Below, piece by piece: positions 1 to 8,695 of a DNA stretch of 64,000 nucleotides. The notes beneath the pieces are model-generated. The model saw only the letters and a list, made by a program, of their open reading frames with translations. It did not search any database and was not told where the DNA came from. Position 1 is the first letter of the stretch. The number at the start of each line of letters is the position of its first letter. Both the position numbers and the translations under genes were made by a program. This stretch comes from Phyllobacterium sp. 21LDTY02-6 (GTDB lineage Bacteria > Pseudomonadota > Alphaproteobacteria > Rhizobiales > Rhizobiaceae), in NCBI RefSeq assembly GCF_023554255.2, contig NZ_JAMJWD020000007.1, forward strand, positions 248,001-312,000. Direction: 5' to 3'.

Positions 1-300
1 GCAGACCGTATCGGCGGACGAGGCCAGCAGCGCCGCCAGGCCCGGATCGTTGGAGGCCGAGATGCCGGCGCGCTTGGTCATGCCGAATGCGGCGAATTTC
101 GCGCGCTGCGTCCGCTTCTCCGCGAAAAACGCCGTATCGGTCGGATTGGCGCCGGGATAGCCGCCCTCGACATAGTCCAGGCCGAATTCGTCCAGCATCG
201 CGGCGATGACCTTCTTGTCCTCGACCGAGAAGTCGATGCCCGGCGTCTGCTGACCGTCACGCAAGGTCGTGTCGAAAAGATAGATGCGTTCCCTTGTCAC
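1..300 (-). CDS. cimA: Citramalate synthase / 2-isopropylmalate synthase family (partial, 3' end outside window)
   Basis: The first 100 codons of a DRE-TIM metallolyase are present. The family condenses acetyl-CoA with a 2-oxo acid; the CimA branch uses pyruvate to make citramalate for isoleucine synthesis. The motif FDTTLRDGQQTPG lies at residues 9-21, where family members carry the catalytic Arg and the metal-binding Asp. I chose the GTG start at 300 because it overlaps the TGA stop of the upstream gene (GTGA, 298-300 and 297-299), a translational-coupling arrangement. An in-frame ATG at 324 is possible. The CimA rather than LeuA assignment rests on the N-terminal wording and the cysS neighbourhood, so it is an inference. 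Confidence 0.8.
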   Translation of the reverse strand, partial: MTRERIYLFDTTLRDGQQTPGIDFSVEDKKVIAAMLDEFGLDYVEGGYPGANPTDTAFFAEKRTQRAKFAAFGMTKRAGISASNDPGLAALLASSADTVC

Positions 301-800
301 TTCGTCGCTCCGCCGATTGGCCATTGGTCGGTATCATGGTCCGGGTGCTGGTAGGAGACCATCGTCTTTACAAAAGCCTCCGCTGCCGGATCGCCCTCCG
401 TCGAGAATGCCGGCAAGCCGGCGAGATCGTCCATATAGGGCAGTTTGCCTTCGATGCCCCATTGCACCGTGGGCGCGAGTTCTTCTGGATGGTCGAAGGC
501 GCCGATGGTGATCGCCAGGCCGTCGGGCGCCTCATAGGTCAGGGGCGTGCCGCAATCGGCGCAGAAGCCGCGTTGCACGTGATTGGACGAGCGAAAACGC
601 TTCGGCTCGCCGCGCGTCCAGCGGAAATCGGCGCCGCGCACCGAGGCGTAGGGCGCGATGAAATTGCCGAGCGCCTTCTGGCACATGCGGCAATGGCAGA
701 TCGACGCGTCGGCGAGGCGGCCTTCGACGCGAAACCTGATGGCGCCGCATTGGCATCCGCCCGTATAGATAGGCTTGTTGTCGAGGCTCATGGCAGCCAC
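297..800 (-). CDS. GFA (glutathione-dependent formaldehyde-activating)/CENP-V family protein
   Basis: This 167-residue protein has the complete zinc-cysteine pattern of the GFA fold: C16 and C18 (GGCQCGA), C35-x-C37-xx-C40, and C80-xx-C83. Family members bind one structural and one labile zinc, and a few bind glutathione adducts. Most are functionally unassigned, so a formaldehyde role should not be assumed. It sits between cysS and cimA on the same strand and overlaps the cimA start by a GTGA. An alternative start at 791 (MSLDNKP) is plausible. The domain call is confident; no substrate can be read from sequence. Confidence 0.85.
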   Translation of the reverse strand: MAAMSLDNKPIYTGGCQCGAIRFRVEGRLADASICHCRMCQKALGNFIAPYASVRGADFRWTRGEPKRFRSSNHVQRGFCADCGTPLTYEAPDGLAITIGAFDHPEELAPTVQWGIEGKLPYMDDLAGLPAFSTEGDPAAEAFVKTMVSYQHPDHDTDQWPIGGATK

Positions 801-873
801 CCTCCCGGTTTCCTGTCCTGCTCCCCTGCGATGTTACAGCAGTTGGAGCCGTTCGGCACGCTTTGCGACCCGC

Positions 874-2325
874 TCACCGCTTCACCTCCCAACTGGTGAC
901 GCGCGCGCCCGTCGCCGGGTCCTTGCCGTCCTTCAGCTGAATCCCCTTCGCCGCCAGCTCGTCGCGCAGCGCGTCGGCAGCGGCAAAGTCCCTGGCGCCG
1001 AGCAATTGCAGACGCTGCTGCACCTTTGCCTCGACCTCCGCATGCAGATCGTCGGAAATCGCGGCGGTTTCGCCAAGATCGATGCCGATCAGCGCGAAAG
1101 CGGCCCGGTAGGCGCCCGGATCGAGCTCGCGCGACTTCCGCGCCACGGCAAGCCAGTTGATCAGCCCCGGCGTCGCCAGATCGTCCCTGAGATAGTCGAT
1201 CGCCGCTTCCGGCACCGCTCCCGGCGTCGCCGACCCGGCATATTCGCGCGCCTTGGCCAGGATGTTCTCGGCTTCCTCGAGCCGCTTGAGGCTGAAATCG
1301 ATGGGCTCGCGATAATTCGTCATCAGCATGGCGAGGCGCAGCACCTCGCCCGGCCAGCGCCGGCCGCCAAAGGTCTCGGTCGCAAGGAGCTCATGGATGG
1401 TGACGAAATTGCCGAGGCTCTTCGACATCTTCTGGCCCTCGACCTGAAGAAATCCATTGTGCATCCACACATTCGCCATGCGCTGCGTGCCGAGGGCGCA
1501 GCATGTCTGCGCAATCTCGTTCTCGTGGTGCGGAAAGACCAGATCGATGCCGCCGCCATGGATGTCGAAAACATTCTTCTGCGGATCGTCGCATTGCAGC
1601 CCGCCGCCGAAGGGCACGAGCAGCTTTGCCAGCGCCATGGCGGAGCATTCTATATGCCAGCCCGGGCGCCCTCGCCCTTCGATGCCGGCCGGCGACGGCC
1701 AGCCCGGTTCCTCGTCGCTGGACGGCTTCCACAGGACGAAATCCATCTCGTCGCGCTTGTAGGAGGCCACATCGACGCGGGCCCCGGCGAGAAGGTCCTC
1801 CGAGGAACGGCGCGAAAGCAGGCCGTAGCGCGGGCCCCTCGCCGCATTCATGGCGGAGGGCGAGAACAGGACGTGCCCATCCGCCACATAGGCGATGCCG
1901 CGCTCGACCAGCCTGTCGATGAGCGCCGTCATCTCGGCGATGTGCTCGGTCGCCCGCGGCTGCTGCGTCGGCGGCAGATTGCCGAGCGCCGCGACATCCG
2001 CCTGGAACTGCGCGTCGGTGATCTCCGTCACGCGGCGGATCGCCTCGTTCAGCGGCAGGTCGGGATATTCGCTCGCCGCCCGCGCATTGATCTTGTCGTC
2101 GACGTCGGTGATGTTGCGCACATAGGTGACATTGCTTTCGCCATAGAGGTGGCGCAGCAGCCGGAACAGCACGTCGAACACGATGACGGGCCGCGCATTG
2201 CCGATATGCGCATAGTCATAGACCGTCGGGCCGCAGACATACATGCGCACATTCCTCGCATCGACGGGTTCGAAAACCTCCGTCGAACGGGTCAACGTAT
2301 TGTAGAGGCTGAGAGGCTGGGACAT
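874..2325 (-). CDS. cysS: Cysteine--tRNA ligase
   Basis: A full-length 483-residue class I aminoacyl-tRNA synthetase that charges tRNA-Cys. The HIGH-type signature HIGN lies at residues 40-43 and KMSKS at 299-303. The zinc ligands expected from the E. coli enzyme are present: C31 (in CGPTVYD), C227, H266 and E270 (in FPHHENE). The C-terminal 120 residues form the usual DALR/anticodon-recognition region. It is the first gene of a minus-strand group running to the GFA protein and citramalate synthase. The ATG at 2325 gives the standard N terminus. Nothing unusual. Confidence 0.97.
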   Translation of the reverse strand: MSQPLSLYNTLTRSTEVFEPVDARNVRMYVCGPTVYDYAHIGNARPVIVFDVLFRLLRHLYGESNVTYVRNITDVDDKINARAASEYPDLPLNEAIRRVTEITDAQFQADVAALGNLPPTQQPRATEHIAEMTALIDRLVERGIAYVADGHVLFSPSAMNAARGPRYGLLSRRSSEDLLAGARVDVASYKRDEMDFVLWKPSSDEEPGWPSPAGIEGRGRPGWHIECSAMALAKLLVPFGGGLQCDDPQKNVFDIHGGGIDLVFPHHENEIAQTCCALGTQRMANVWMHNGFLQVEGQKMSKSLGNFVTIHELLATETFGGRRWPGEVLRLAMLMTNYREPIDFSLKRLEEAENILAKAREYAGSATPGAVPEAAIDYLRDDLATPGLINWLAVARKSRELDPGAYRAAFALIGIDLGETAAISDDLHAEVEAKVQQRLQLLGARDFAAADALRDELAAKGIQLKDGKDPATGARVTSWEVKR

Positions 2326-2688
2326 GGCGCGTTCAAATTCCGTGAGTGACGAAAGGATTGCAGGTCTCTGACCGGCTTATTCGCATCTGGGCTGAAATTT
2401 GAGATGAAAACGGCCGGGCCAGCGAAAGCTAGCGAATAATGGTCCGACAGGTAACAATCGTGACAGGCGACGTTTTCATGCGAACCTTATGAAGGAGGCG
2501 ATGATCGGCGTCAAGTGGAGCGAAACCCGCAAGTGTTGCATTTTTGCCAGGGGTCGCATGGTTAATCCAAATTAACCGGAAAGCCCAAAATCCTCCAGGA
2601 AAGTGCCTTGTTTCCGGCCAAATTGAACGGGAATCTTCCAGCCGTGACGAAAAGGGGGAATAGGCCCCGGTTTAGAAGGACCAGACCC
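2326..2688. other. Intergenic region upstream of cysS and the 55-residue ORF
   Basis: 363 bases with no convincing gene. It must hold the cysS promoter on the minus strand. A short inverted repeat GGTTAA-N6-TTAACC lies at 2560-2577, upstream of the small plus-strand ORF. Its role is unknown and it could be chance. I see no T-box or other tRNA-sensing leader before cysS. Confidence 0.5.
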
Positions 2689-2856
2689 ATGAAACCTGTA
2701 CTGCAAAGCACGACGGCGCGGGAAACGGCGCGAGCCGATTATCTCGCCTCTCATTACGGAGCCATCGGACCGGCAGCGGTCCGCGCCGCCATCGCCGCGA
2801 TGGTCCGCAAGCGCCCGACCCTGAAGCTGGCGTCAATTGTTCAGGAAACGGACTAG
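2689..2856 (+). CDS. Small conserved-looking hypothetical protein (55 aa)
   Basis: A 55-codon frame starting at an ATG preceded by a purine-rich AGAAGGA at about 2674-2680. The product is basic and Ala/Arg-rich, with a central helix-forming stretch and no signal peptide or membrane segment. Its last 24 bases overlap the 3' end of the convergent LysE-family gene. No family recognised. Good codon usage and a plausible ribosome binding site support it as a gene, but the assignment is tentative. Confidence 0.5.
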   Translation: MKPVLQSTTARETARADYLASHYGAIGPAAVRAAIAAMVRKRPTLKLASIVQETD

Positions 2857-3447
2857 CAGGCTCAAGGCGATGCCGGCCATAACGAGGCCGATCAGCACAT
2901 CGAGGACGCGCCAGGCCGATGGCTTGGCGAAGACGGGTTGCAGCAGGCGGGCGCCGTAGCCGAGCCCGAAGAACCATACGAATGACGACACTGCCGCGCC
3001 AAGGCCATAGGCCGCGCGGTTGGCGCCTTCGAAGCGCGCGGACAATCCGCCCAGAAGCACCACCGTATCCAGATAGACATGCGGATTGAGGAAGGTCAGC
3101 GCCAGGACGGTGGCGACTGCCGCCTTCAGCGTGCCGCCGCCATTCCTGGCCGCCTGCATGGCTTCCGGGTGCAAGGCGCGGCGGAAGGCGACGGACGCAT
3201 ACCAGAACAGGAAGATGGCGCCGCCGAGCGTCACCACCGAGATGAGCGTCGGCGATTGCGCGATCAGCGTGCCGAGACCGGCAACGCCGGCGGCGATGAG
3301 CAAGGCATCGGACAGGGCGCAGATGAGGCAGAGCACGAAGACGTGCTCGCGCAGCAGGCCCTGCCTGAGAATGAAGGCATTCTGCGCGCCAATGGCGATG
3401 ATCAGCGAAGCGCCGAGCAGAAATCCGGAAAGTGCGGCTGAAAACAT
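2833..3447 (-). CDS. LysE/ArgO-family amino acid exporter
   Basis: A 204-residue inner-membrane protein with about six hydrophobic helices and the family N terminus (IIAIGAQNAFILRQGL at about 16-31). A second conserved region, LTFLNPHVYLDTVVLLGG, lies just past the middle. LysE/ArgO proteins export basic amino acids such as lysine or arginine. The usual LysR-type activator is not adjacent, since the neighbours are a small ORF and an SRAP gene. Arginine or lysine is the likely substrate by family. Length is normal. Confidence 0.88.
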   Translation of the reverse strand: MFSAALSGFLLGASLIIAIGAQNAFILRQGLLREHVFVLCLICALSDALLIAAGVAGLGTLIAQSPTLISVVTLGGAIFLFWYASVAFRRALHPEAMQAARNGGGTLKAAVATVLALTFLNPHVYLDTVVLLGGLSARFEGANRAAYGLGAAVSSFVWFFGLGYGARLLQPVFAKPSAWRVLDVLIGLVMAGIALSLLVRFLNN

Positions 3448-3483
3448 TCTATGGATTGTCCTGGTTCGTGGCCGGGCGGCCAG

Positions 3484-4248
3484 TCAGAAGAGCTTCAATT
3501 GATCGTCGTTGGCAGGCGCCTCGCCGCGCGCTGGCTTGCGCGGCTCAGGCAGTATCGCTTCGGCCCGTTCCTGTATGTCGGGGCCGGTATTGGCGACCTT
3601 GTTCACCTTGTCCGAAACCGGGATGGCTTCGAAGAAATCCGCCTGTGCCGGCTTCAGAAGGTCGGCGACATGGCGGGGCTCCTGCGTCTTGCAGTCGAGC
3701 CAGCGGGCAAAATCCTTCTGTTCGATCACCACGGGCATGCGATTGTGGATCGGCGCCAGCGTCTCGTTGGCGGCCGTGGTCAGGATCGCCGCCGTATCCA
3801 ACTCGGACCCTTCGGCATTGGCCCAGGGCTCGTAAAGCCCGGCAAAGGCGATCATGCCGCCATGCTTCGGCCGGATCCAGTAGGCCTGCGACTTGCGCTC
3901 GCCGACGCGGCGCCATTCATAGAAGCCGGAAGCGGGGATGAGCGCGCGCCGATGCCGCATCGCCGTCTTGAACGAGGCCTTCTCGATGGCGCCTTCCGAC
4001 CTTGCATTGATCATCAGCGGATAGTCGGCGGTGTTCTTCACCCAGCCCGGAATGAGACCCCAGCGCACCAGCAGCGCCTTGCGATCCGGCCTGTTGCTGC
4101 CCGGCGGCGGCGTTTCGCCCGAGACTACCAGCAATATGGGCTGCGTCGGCGCGATATTGTAGCGCGGCGGGAAATCCTCGAGGTCCATCAGACCGAGAAA
4201 GGCGGCGAGTTCTTCCGGTGCCGCGAGGAGAGCAAAACGTCCGCACAT
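3484..4248 (-). CDS. SOS response-associated peptidase (SRAP/YedK/HMCES family)
   Basis: SRAP proteins form a thiazolidine crosslink with abasic sites in single-stranded DNA, protecting them from strand breakage. The start at 4248 is set by MCGRFA: Cys2 must become the N-terminal nucleophile after Met removal. An upstream in-frame ATG at 4329 would bury that Cys. Other family active-site features are visible: the NARSE segment (Asn), GFYEWRR (Glu) and APIHNRMPVVI (His). The length of 254 aa is typical. It is divergent from the Nudix gene at 4328. Confidence 0.93.
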   Translation of the reverse strand: MCGRFALLAAPEELAAFLGLMDLEDFPPRYNIAPTQPILLVVSGETPPPGSNRPDRKALLVRWGLIPGWVKNTADYPLMINARSEGAIEKASFKTAMRHRRALIPASGFYEWRRVGERKSQAYWIRPKHGGMIAFAGLYEPWANAEGSELDTAAILTTAANETLAPIHNRMPVVIEQKDFARWLDCKTQEPRHVADLLKPAQADFFEAIPVSDKVNKVANTGPDIQERAEAILPEPRKPARGEAPANDDQLKLF

Positions 4249-4327
4249 GAATATTGGGCCTTTGGTTGGAATGCGCGATCTTCCGCATTTGCCGCCAATG
4301 GTCAAGTGATACAAGCTTGCAAATGGC

Positions 4328-4783
4328 ATGACCAGCCGTTACGCCTTTCGCATGGCCCAAATTCCTCTTTCCGCCACCGTGGACGGCGTTTCCGTGGTCT
4401 GCATTCGCGGCAAGGCCTTTCTTCTGGTGGAGCGCAGCCGCGAGCCGTCGAAGGGCTGGCTGGCCTTCCCCGGCGGCAGCCGCGAAGACGGGGAGACGCC
4501 GCAGGAGGCGGCGCTGCGCGAATTGCGGGAGGAAACCGGTCTCGTCGCCACCGCCGTGACCTATCTCGACACGGTGACATTCGACCTGTCCACGCCCGAA
4601 TATCCCGCGCCCCGGCCCTACCGGCTCGCCGTGTTCCGCGCCCATGACCCGATCGGCGAAGCCATCGCCGCCGACGATGCCGCCGCCATCCACTGGCTGA
4701 CCTTCGAGGAAATGGCCGAGCACCGGGTGACCGAAAGCGTGCTCGACTTCGCCCGCCATCTGGCGGCATCGTTCAAAATTTGA
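4328..4783 (+). CDS. NUDIX hydrolase
   Basis: A 151-residue single-domain Nudix protein with a perfect Nudix box at about residues 49-72: GGSREDGETPQEAALR followed by ELREETGL, fitting GX5EX7REUXEEXGU. The family cleaves nucleoside diphosphates linked to another moiety using Mg2+. The preceding GWLAFPGG resembles ADP-ribose/NADH pyrophosphatase and MutT-like members, but substrate cannot be fixed. A second start at 4352 (MAQIPLS) is equally reasonable. It is divergent from SRAP. Confidence 0.9.
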   Translation: MTSRYAFRMAQIPLSATVDGVSVVCIRGKAFLLVERSREPSKGWLAFPGGSREDGETPQEAALRELREETGLVATAVTYLDTVTFDLSTPEYPAPRPYRLAVFRAHDPIGEAIAADDAAAIHWLTFEEMAEHRVTESVLDFARHLAASFKI

Positions 4784-4862
4784 AGTTATTTCGCGGGCTT
4801 TGCCTTGAACGTGCCTTGCTTTCGAGCAACATCATGGCTGTGATCGAATACAGGGCCCTTTT

Positions 4863-5231
4863 GTGCGGAAACCAGCTTCAATTCTACTGTGCCTCGCCCT
4901 TGTCGCGGCGGCCAGCCCTTCATCGGCAGTGGAGCCGCTTTACGAAGCGAAGCTTTTGAGGCTGGCGGAAGTATTGGGATCGATCCATTCGCTGCGCAAT
5001 CTGTGCGGCGAAAGAAGCAGCGAGTGGCGCGACCGGATGGATTCGATCCTCGCCGCGGAAAATCCCGATCCTGCCCGCAAGGCCCGGCTGATCGCCAGTT
5101 TCAACCGGGGTTATCGCACCTTCAGCGAGAGCTATACGAGCTGCACGAGCCAGGCCATTGCGGCGATTGACCGCTACGAGAGCGAGGGAAGCAGGCTTTC
5201 CTCCGAGATCGTATCGAGCTATGGAAATTAA
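4863..5231 (+). CDS. TIGR02301-like exported protein
   Basis: A 122-residue secreted protein with a Sec signal peptide over residues 1-22 (hydrophobic ILLCLALVAAASPSSA). The mature part resembles the alphaproteobacterial TIGR02301 family from memory: YEAKLLRLAEVLGSIHSLRNLC, then WRDRM, then FNRGYRTFSESYTSC, given here as three separate blocks around residues 27-100. Two Cys (about 48 and 97) could form a periplasmic disulfide. It starts with GTG. Function is unknown. It is followed closely by two further unknown genes on the same strand. Confidence 0.7.
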   Translation: MRKPASILLCLALVAAASPSSAVEPLYEAKLLRLAEVLGSIHSLRNLCGERSSEWRDRMDSILAAENPDPARKARLIASFNRGYRTFSESYTSCTSQAIAAIDRYESEGSRLSSEIVSSYGN

Positions 5232-5329
5232 CCGGGCTTTAACTGTTGAAGCCGATGGGCCGCATTTTAGTCACAACCTATGATAAAGTTGGTGGGCATT
5301 TACATTGGCTTCGGCCAAGGATGGATATT

Positions 5330-5587
5330 ATGAGCATGACCTCGACGGATCTCGACAGGCTGGTAGCCGAAGAGAAGAAACTCGCCGCGATCGAATATCA
5401 GAATGAGGTCTGGGCCGACGGGACGCTTGAAGGCATCGAGACCGAGATCATGGCGGAAGCGGCTTTCGTGACCGCGCTTTCCGAACTCATTCGCGATAAC
5501 GGGGAAGTGTCTGCGCTGACCTTGCTTGATGCGTTGCGCGACCGTATTGCTGCAGGTGAATTTTCGTCGAATCGCATCCTGCAATAG
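5330..5587 (+). CDS. Hypothetical cytoplasmic protein (85 aa)
   Basis: A small acidic alpha-helical protein with no signal peptide or membrane segment. I chose the ATG at 5330 (MSMTSTDL) because AAGGA at 5317-5321 sits at a normal distance. The ATG at 5321 overlaps that ribosome binding site, and the ATG at 5246 has none. It lies 17 bases before a larger exported protein and is probably cotranscribed with it. No family recognised. Confidence 0.65.
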   Translation: MSMTSTDLDRLVAEEKKLAAIEYQNEVWADGTLEGIETEIMAEAAFVTALSELIRDNGEVSALTLLDALRDRIAAGEFSSNRILQ

Positions 5588-5604
5588 GCTGGTGGTAATC
5601 TCTC

Positions 5605-6462
5605 ATGCTTGAAAAGCGCTCTTCCGCCCACACATTCGCCAAGGCGGCACTTCTGGCGATGGGCGTATGCGCCTTCAGCAGTCCGGGCCTGGCAGCGGCG
5701 CTCGATCGGCCCGTTCAGCTTGCCCTCAGCGAACTGAAACAGGAAGAACTGCCGGCAAAGCCGGAGAACGGGCAGACCACGCCTGCCCAGCAGGATGGCG
5801 CGCCCGCAGAGGCTCCGCAACAGCCGGAAGCACAGCCGACCGAGCCGCAAAAGCCGGCGGAGCCCGCTCCTTCCGAAGCTCCGGCCGAAGCTCCCACAGA
5901 AACTCCGGCCCAGGAAACGGCTCCCGCCGCCGAACCGGATGCCGCCGGCAAGCCGACCAATCCGGCCATGCCGAACGCGGCCGAGGGCGCGGAAGTGCCC
6001 AAGGTCGAATATGATCTCGGCAAGCTGCCCTTCCCCGTGCGCAAGATGCACGAGCTCATTCTCACCGCCGCCAAATCGGGTTCGATCGAAGCCTTGCGGC
6101 CGCTGATCGGCTCGGGCGACGACGTGACCATGCTGTCGCTGGCCGACATAGAAGGCGATCCCCTCGCCTACCTGAAGAGCCAGGCCGGCGATCCCGACGG
6201 CCAGGAGATACTGGCGATCCTCGTCGACGTGCTGGAGTCTGGCTATGTGCATATCGATGCCGGCACGGCGGACGAGCTCTATGTCTGGCCCTATTTCTTC
6301 GCCTATCCGCTGGACAAGCTGGATGCGAAGCAGAAAGTCGAACTTTTCCAGATCGTTACCGCCGGCGATTATGACGAGATGAAGCAGTTCGGCACCTATG
6401 TCTTCTACAGGCTCGGCATCACGCCCAAGGGGCGCTGGCGTTTCTTCGTTACCGGCGACTGA
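5605..6462 (+). CDS. Exported protein with Pro/Ala/Glu-rich linker
   Basis: 285 residues in three parts. A signal peptide ends near ALAAALD (about residues 1-31). A low-complexity Pro-Ala-Glu-Gln linker (about 50-125) contains repeated PAEAP/PTEPQ-type units. A folded C-terminal domain (about 135-285) is rich in conserved-looking aromatic residues (YVWPYFFAYPL, GTYVFYRLG). The layout suggests a periplasmic domain on a flexible tether crossing part of the envelope. I recognise it as a hypothetical protein type seen in Hyphomicrobiales but know no function. Confidence 0.7.
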   Translation: MLEKRSSAHTFAKAALLAMGVCAFSSPGLAAALDRPVQLALSELKQEELPAKPENGQTTPAQQDGAPAEAPQQPEAQPTEPQKPAEPAPSEAPAEAPTETPAQETAPAAEPDAAGKPTNPAMPNAAEGAEVPKVEYDLGKLPFPVRKMHELILTAAKSGSIEALRPLIGSGDDVTMLSLADIEGDPLAYLKSQAGDPDGQEILAILVDVLESGYVHIDAGTADELYVWPYFFAYPLDKLDAKQKVELFQIVTAGDYDEMKQFGTYVFYRLGITPKGRWRFFVTGD

Positions 6463-6540
6463 GGATTTATTTCGCCATCGGTGTCACATTCGCATGATCT
6501 GCCTCGTCTTGTTCGCGTAACCGAACGAATGGAGGCAGAA

Positions 6541-6996
6541 ATGAAGCCGAGACTGGTTCCCTACAAGTATCACGCAATAGAGCCGATGCTCAGGCTCGAG
6601 GAGAGCGTTGCCGCCAATGGCATCGAGACGAGCCTCGCCGAGCTTGTGAAAATCCGTGCCTCGCAGATAAATAGCTGCGCCTATTGCCTCGACATGCACA
6701 ATCGCGAGGCGCGGGAAAAGGGCGAGAGCGAGCAGCGGCTCTATCTCCTCGCCGGCTGGCGCGAATCGCCGCTCTATACGGATCGCGAGCGCGCGGCGCT
6801 GGCCTGGACGGAGACGCTGACGCTCGTGGCGCAGACCCATGCTCCGGACGAGGAATATGAGGCGTTGAAGAGGCATTTCAGCGAGGAGGAGATCGTCAAG
6901 CTGACCATGCTCATCGTGACCATCAATGGCTGGAACCGCATCTGCGTCGGCTTCCGCGCCATCCATGCCGTGGAAGGCGACCGTGCCGCAGCCTGA
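6541..6996 (+). CDS. Carboxymuconolactone decarboxylase/AhpD-like protein
   Basis: A 151-residue all-helical CMD-fold protein with the AhpD redox signature C46-AY-C49-LDM-H53. This suggests a peroxidase or disulfide-reducing role rather than lactone decarboxylation. The start at 6541 follows GGAGG at 6530-6534; a GTG at 6481 would add an unlikely 20 residues. The next gene is an ECF41 sigma factor whose likely start lies inside the end of this gene. CMD-type oxidoreductases are the recognised genomic partners (COE) of ECF41 factors, so this is probably that sigma factor's main target. Confidence 0.9.
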   Translation: MKPRLVPYKYHAIEPMLRLEESVAANGIETSLAELVKIRASQINSCAYCLDMHNREAREKGESEQRLYLLAGWRESPLYTDRERAALAWTETLTLVAQTHAPDEEYEALKRHFSEEEIVKLTMLIVTINGWNRICVGFRAIHAVEGDRAAA

Positions 6997-7879
6997 CGGC
7001 AGTGCGAACTCCTTTGCGCGCCTGCGGCCGCGGCTGACCCGCATTGCCTACCGCATGACCGGGTCGGTCGCCGAGGCCGAGGATATCGTGCAGGAAGGTT
7101 TCATTCGCTGGTACCAGGCCGACCGGTCGAAGGTGCGCAACGAAGAAGCCTTCCTCGTGCGCATCATCACCCGGCTGAGCCTCGACCACCTGAAATCGGC
7201 GCGGGCAAGGCGCGAATCCTATGTCGGCAACTGGCTGCCGGAGCCGATCATCGCGCCAGGGGCGGAAAGCGCCGAGATGGACGACGACATCACCCTGACG
7301 CTGATGCTGGCGCTGGAACGGCTCTCGCCGCTCGAGCGGGCGGCCTTTCTCCTGCACGACGTCTTCGGCCAGGATTTCGGCCAGGTCGCCGAGGCGATCG
7401 ACCGCGACCCGGCCGCGTGCCGCCAGCTTGCCAGCCGCGCCCGCCAGCATGTGCAGAAGGCAAAGCCGCGCTTTCCGGTATCGAGCGAGCAAGGCGCCAA
7501 CATAGCCAGGGCCTTCTTCGCGGCGTCGCGCACCGGCGATACCGCCGGCCTTCGGTCCCTGCTGGCGGACGATGTCGTGCTCTATTCGGATGGCGGCGGC
7601 AACCGTGTCGCGACGATCAATCCCGTGGTTACCGTGGCCAATGTCTGCCGCTTCTTCGAAAGAACGGCGCGGCGCGAGAATTTCACCGCGCCGCCGCTGC
7701 TCTACGAAGGGCCGATCGACGGGCTGCCCGGTCTGGTGACGATGGAGACCGACGGCATCGCGCAGTCGATGGCCTTCGAGATCGAGCACGGCAGGATCAA
7801 ATCGATCTATGTCGTGCGCAATCCCCAGAAACTTGCGCATCTGCGATTTGCGCAGGCGCCGTCCGGCGGTACAGCTTGA
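6983..7879 (+). CDS. ECF41-group RNA polymerase sigma factor with C-terminal SnoaL-like domain
   Basis: A 298-residue extracytoplasmic-function sigma factor. Sigma2 (about 12-75, RLTRIAYRMTGSVAEAEDIVQ) and sigma4 (about 105-160) are followed by a SnoaL/NTF2-like extension. Three ECF41 hallmarks are visible: WLPEP in the linker (7230-7244), DGGGN (7589-7603) and NPQKL (about 7822-7836). In this group the extension replaces an anti-sigma factor. I prefer the GTG at 6983, which has GGAAGG at 6972-6977 and overlaps the CMD gene by 14 bases. Upstream ATGs at 6926 and 6965 are alternatives. Confidence 0.9.
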   Translation: MPQPDGSANSFARLRPRLTRIAYRMTGSVAEAEDIVQEGFIRWYQADRSKVRNEEAFLVRIITRLSLDHLKSARARRESYVGNWLPEPIIAPGAESAEMDDDITLTLMLALERLSPLERAAFLLHDVFGQDFGQVAEAIDRDPAACRQLASRARQHVQKAKPRFPVSSEQGANIARAFFAASRTGDTAGLRSLLADDVVLYSDGGGNRVATINPVVTVANVCRFFERTARRENFTAPPLLYEGPIDGLPGLVTMETDGIAQSMAFEIEHGRIKSIYVVRNPQKLAHLRFAQAPSGGTA

Positions 7880-7909
7880 TCCTTCGCGATATGCAGGGTG
7901 GACCCGCTG

Positions 7910-8695
7910 ATGACCAGGCTTGACATGTACCAGGTCGATGCCTTTACGACCGAGCTCTTCAGCGGCAATCCGGCGGCGGTGCTGGTGCTCGACGATTGGC
8001 TCGGCGAGGCCACCATGCAGTCCATCGCGGCAGAGAACAATCTGGCCGAGACCGCCTTCGTCAGGCGCGGCCGGGATGGCTGGGACCTGCGCTGGTTCAC
8101 GCCGGTGCACGAGGTCGATTTCTGCGGCCACGCCACCCTCGCCTCGGCGCATGTGCTTGCCCGCGAACTCGGCATCAAGGGCCCGTATTCGTTCGAAACC
8201 CGCGTCGGGACCTTGCGGGTAAGCGAAGGCGACGGCGCCTATCAGCTCGATTTCCCGTCTTTCCCGCCCGAGCCGCTGGGGGATGTGGAACTGCCGGAGG
8301 GCCTTTCGGCCACGCCGATCGTCGCGGCGTTCCGCAATTTCGAGAATGTGTTCATCGAGATCGAAAGCGAGGCGGCGCTGGCCGAATTCGTTCCCGACCA
8401 TCAGAAGATACTGCGCTTGCAGCCGCTGAGCCTGGTCGTGACCGCCAGGGGCGACGAACATGATTTCGTTTCGCGCTATTTCGCGCCCCATGCCGGCATA
8501 CCGGAGGACCCGGTTACCGGCTCGATCCACGCCACCCTGACGCCCTATTGGGCCGGAAAACTGGGCAAGAACAGGCTGTCGGCGTTCCAGCGTTCGCGGC
8601 GCGGCGGCCGGCTCGGCTGCGAACTCGCCGGCGACCGCGTTCTCATCACCGGCGCGGCGATAACCTTCATGAAGGCCGAGATCTATCTTCCCTGA
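7910..8695 (+). CDS. PhzF-family isomerase/epimerase
   Basis: A 261-residue protein of the PhzF/YddE fold (two diaminopimelate-epimerase-like lobes). The catalytic Glu47 lies in NNLAETAFV, and the second-lobe signature EDPVTGSIHA is followed by LTPYWA. PhzF in phenazine producers isomerises a dihydro-anthranilate; most bacterial homologues have unknown substrates, and no phenazine genes are present here. It lies 30 bases after the ECF41 gene on the same strand, so it may belong to that transcription unit. A GTG at 7898 is an alternative start. Its last bases overlap the convergent dihydroorotase gene. Confidence 0.9.
   Translation: MTRLDMYQVDAFTTELFSGNPAAVLVLDDWLGEATMQSIAAENNLAETAFVRRGRDGWDLRWFTPVHEVDFCGHATLASAHVLARELGIKGPYSFETRVGTLRVSEGDGAYQLDFPSFPPEPLGDVELPEGLSATPIVAAFRNFENVFIEIESEAALAEFVPDHQKILRLQPLSLVVTARGDEHDFVSRYFAPHAGIPEDPVTGSIHATLTPYWAGKLGKNRLSAFQRSRRGGRLGCELAGDRVLITGAAITFMKAEIYLP

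Noticed and set aside
775-2349. A 524-codon open frame opposite cysS
   Set aside because: Mirror frame of a confidently identified gene; composition typical of GC shadow.
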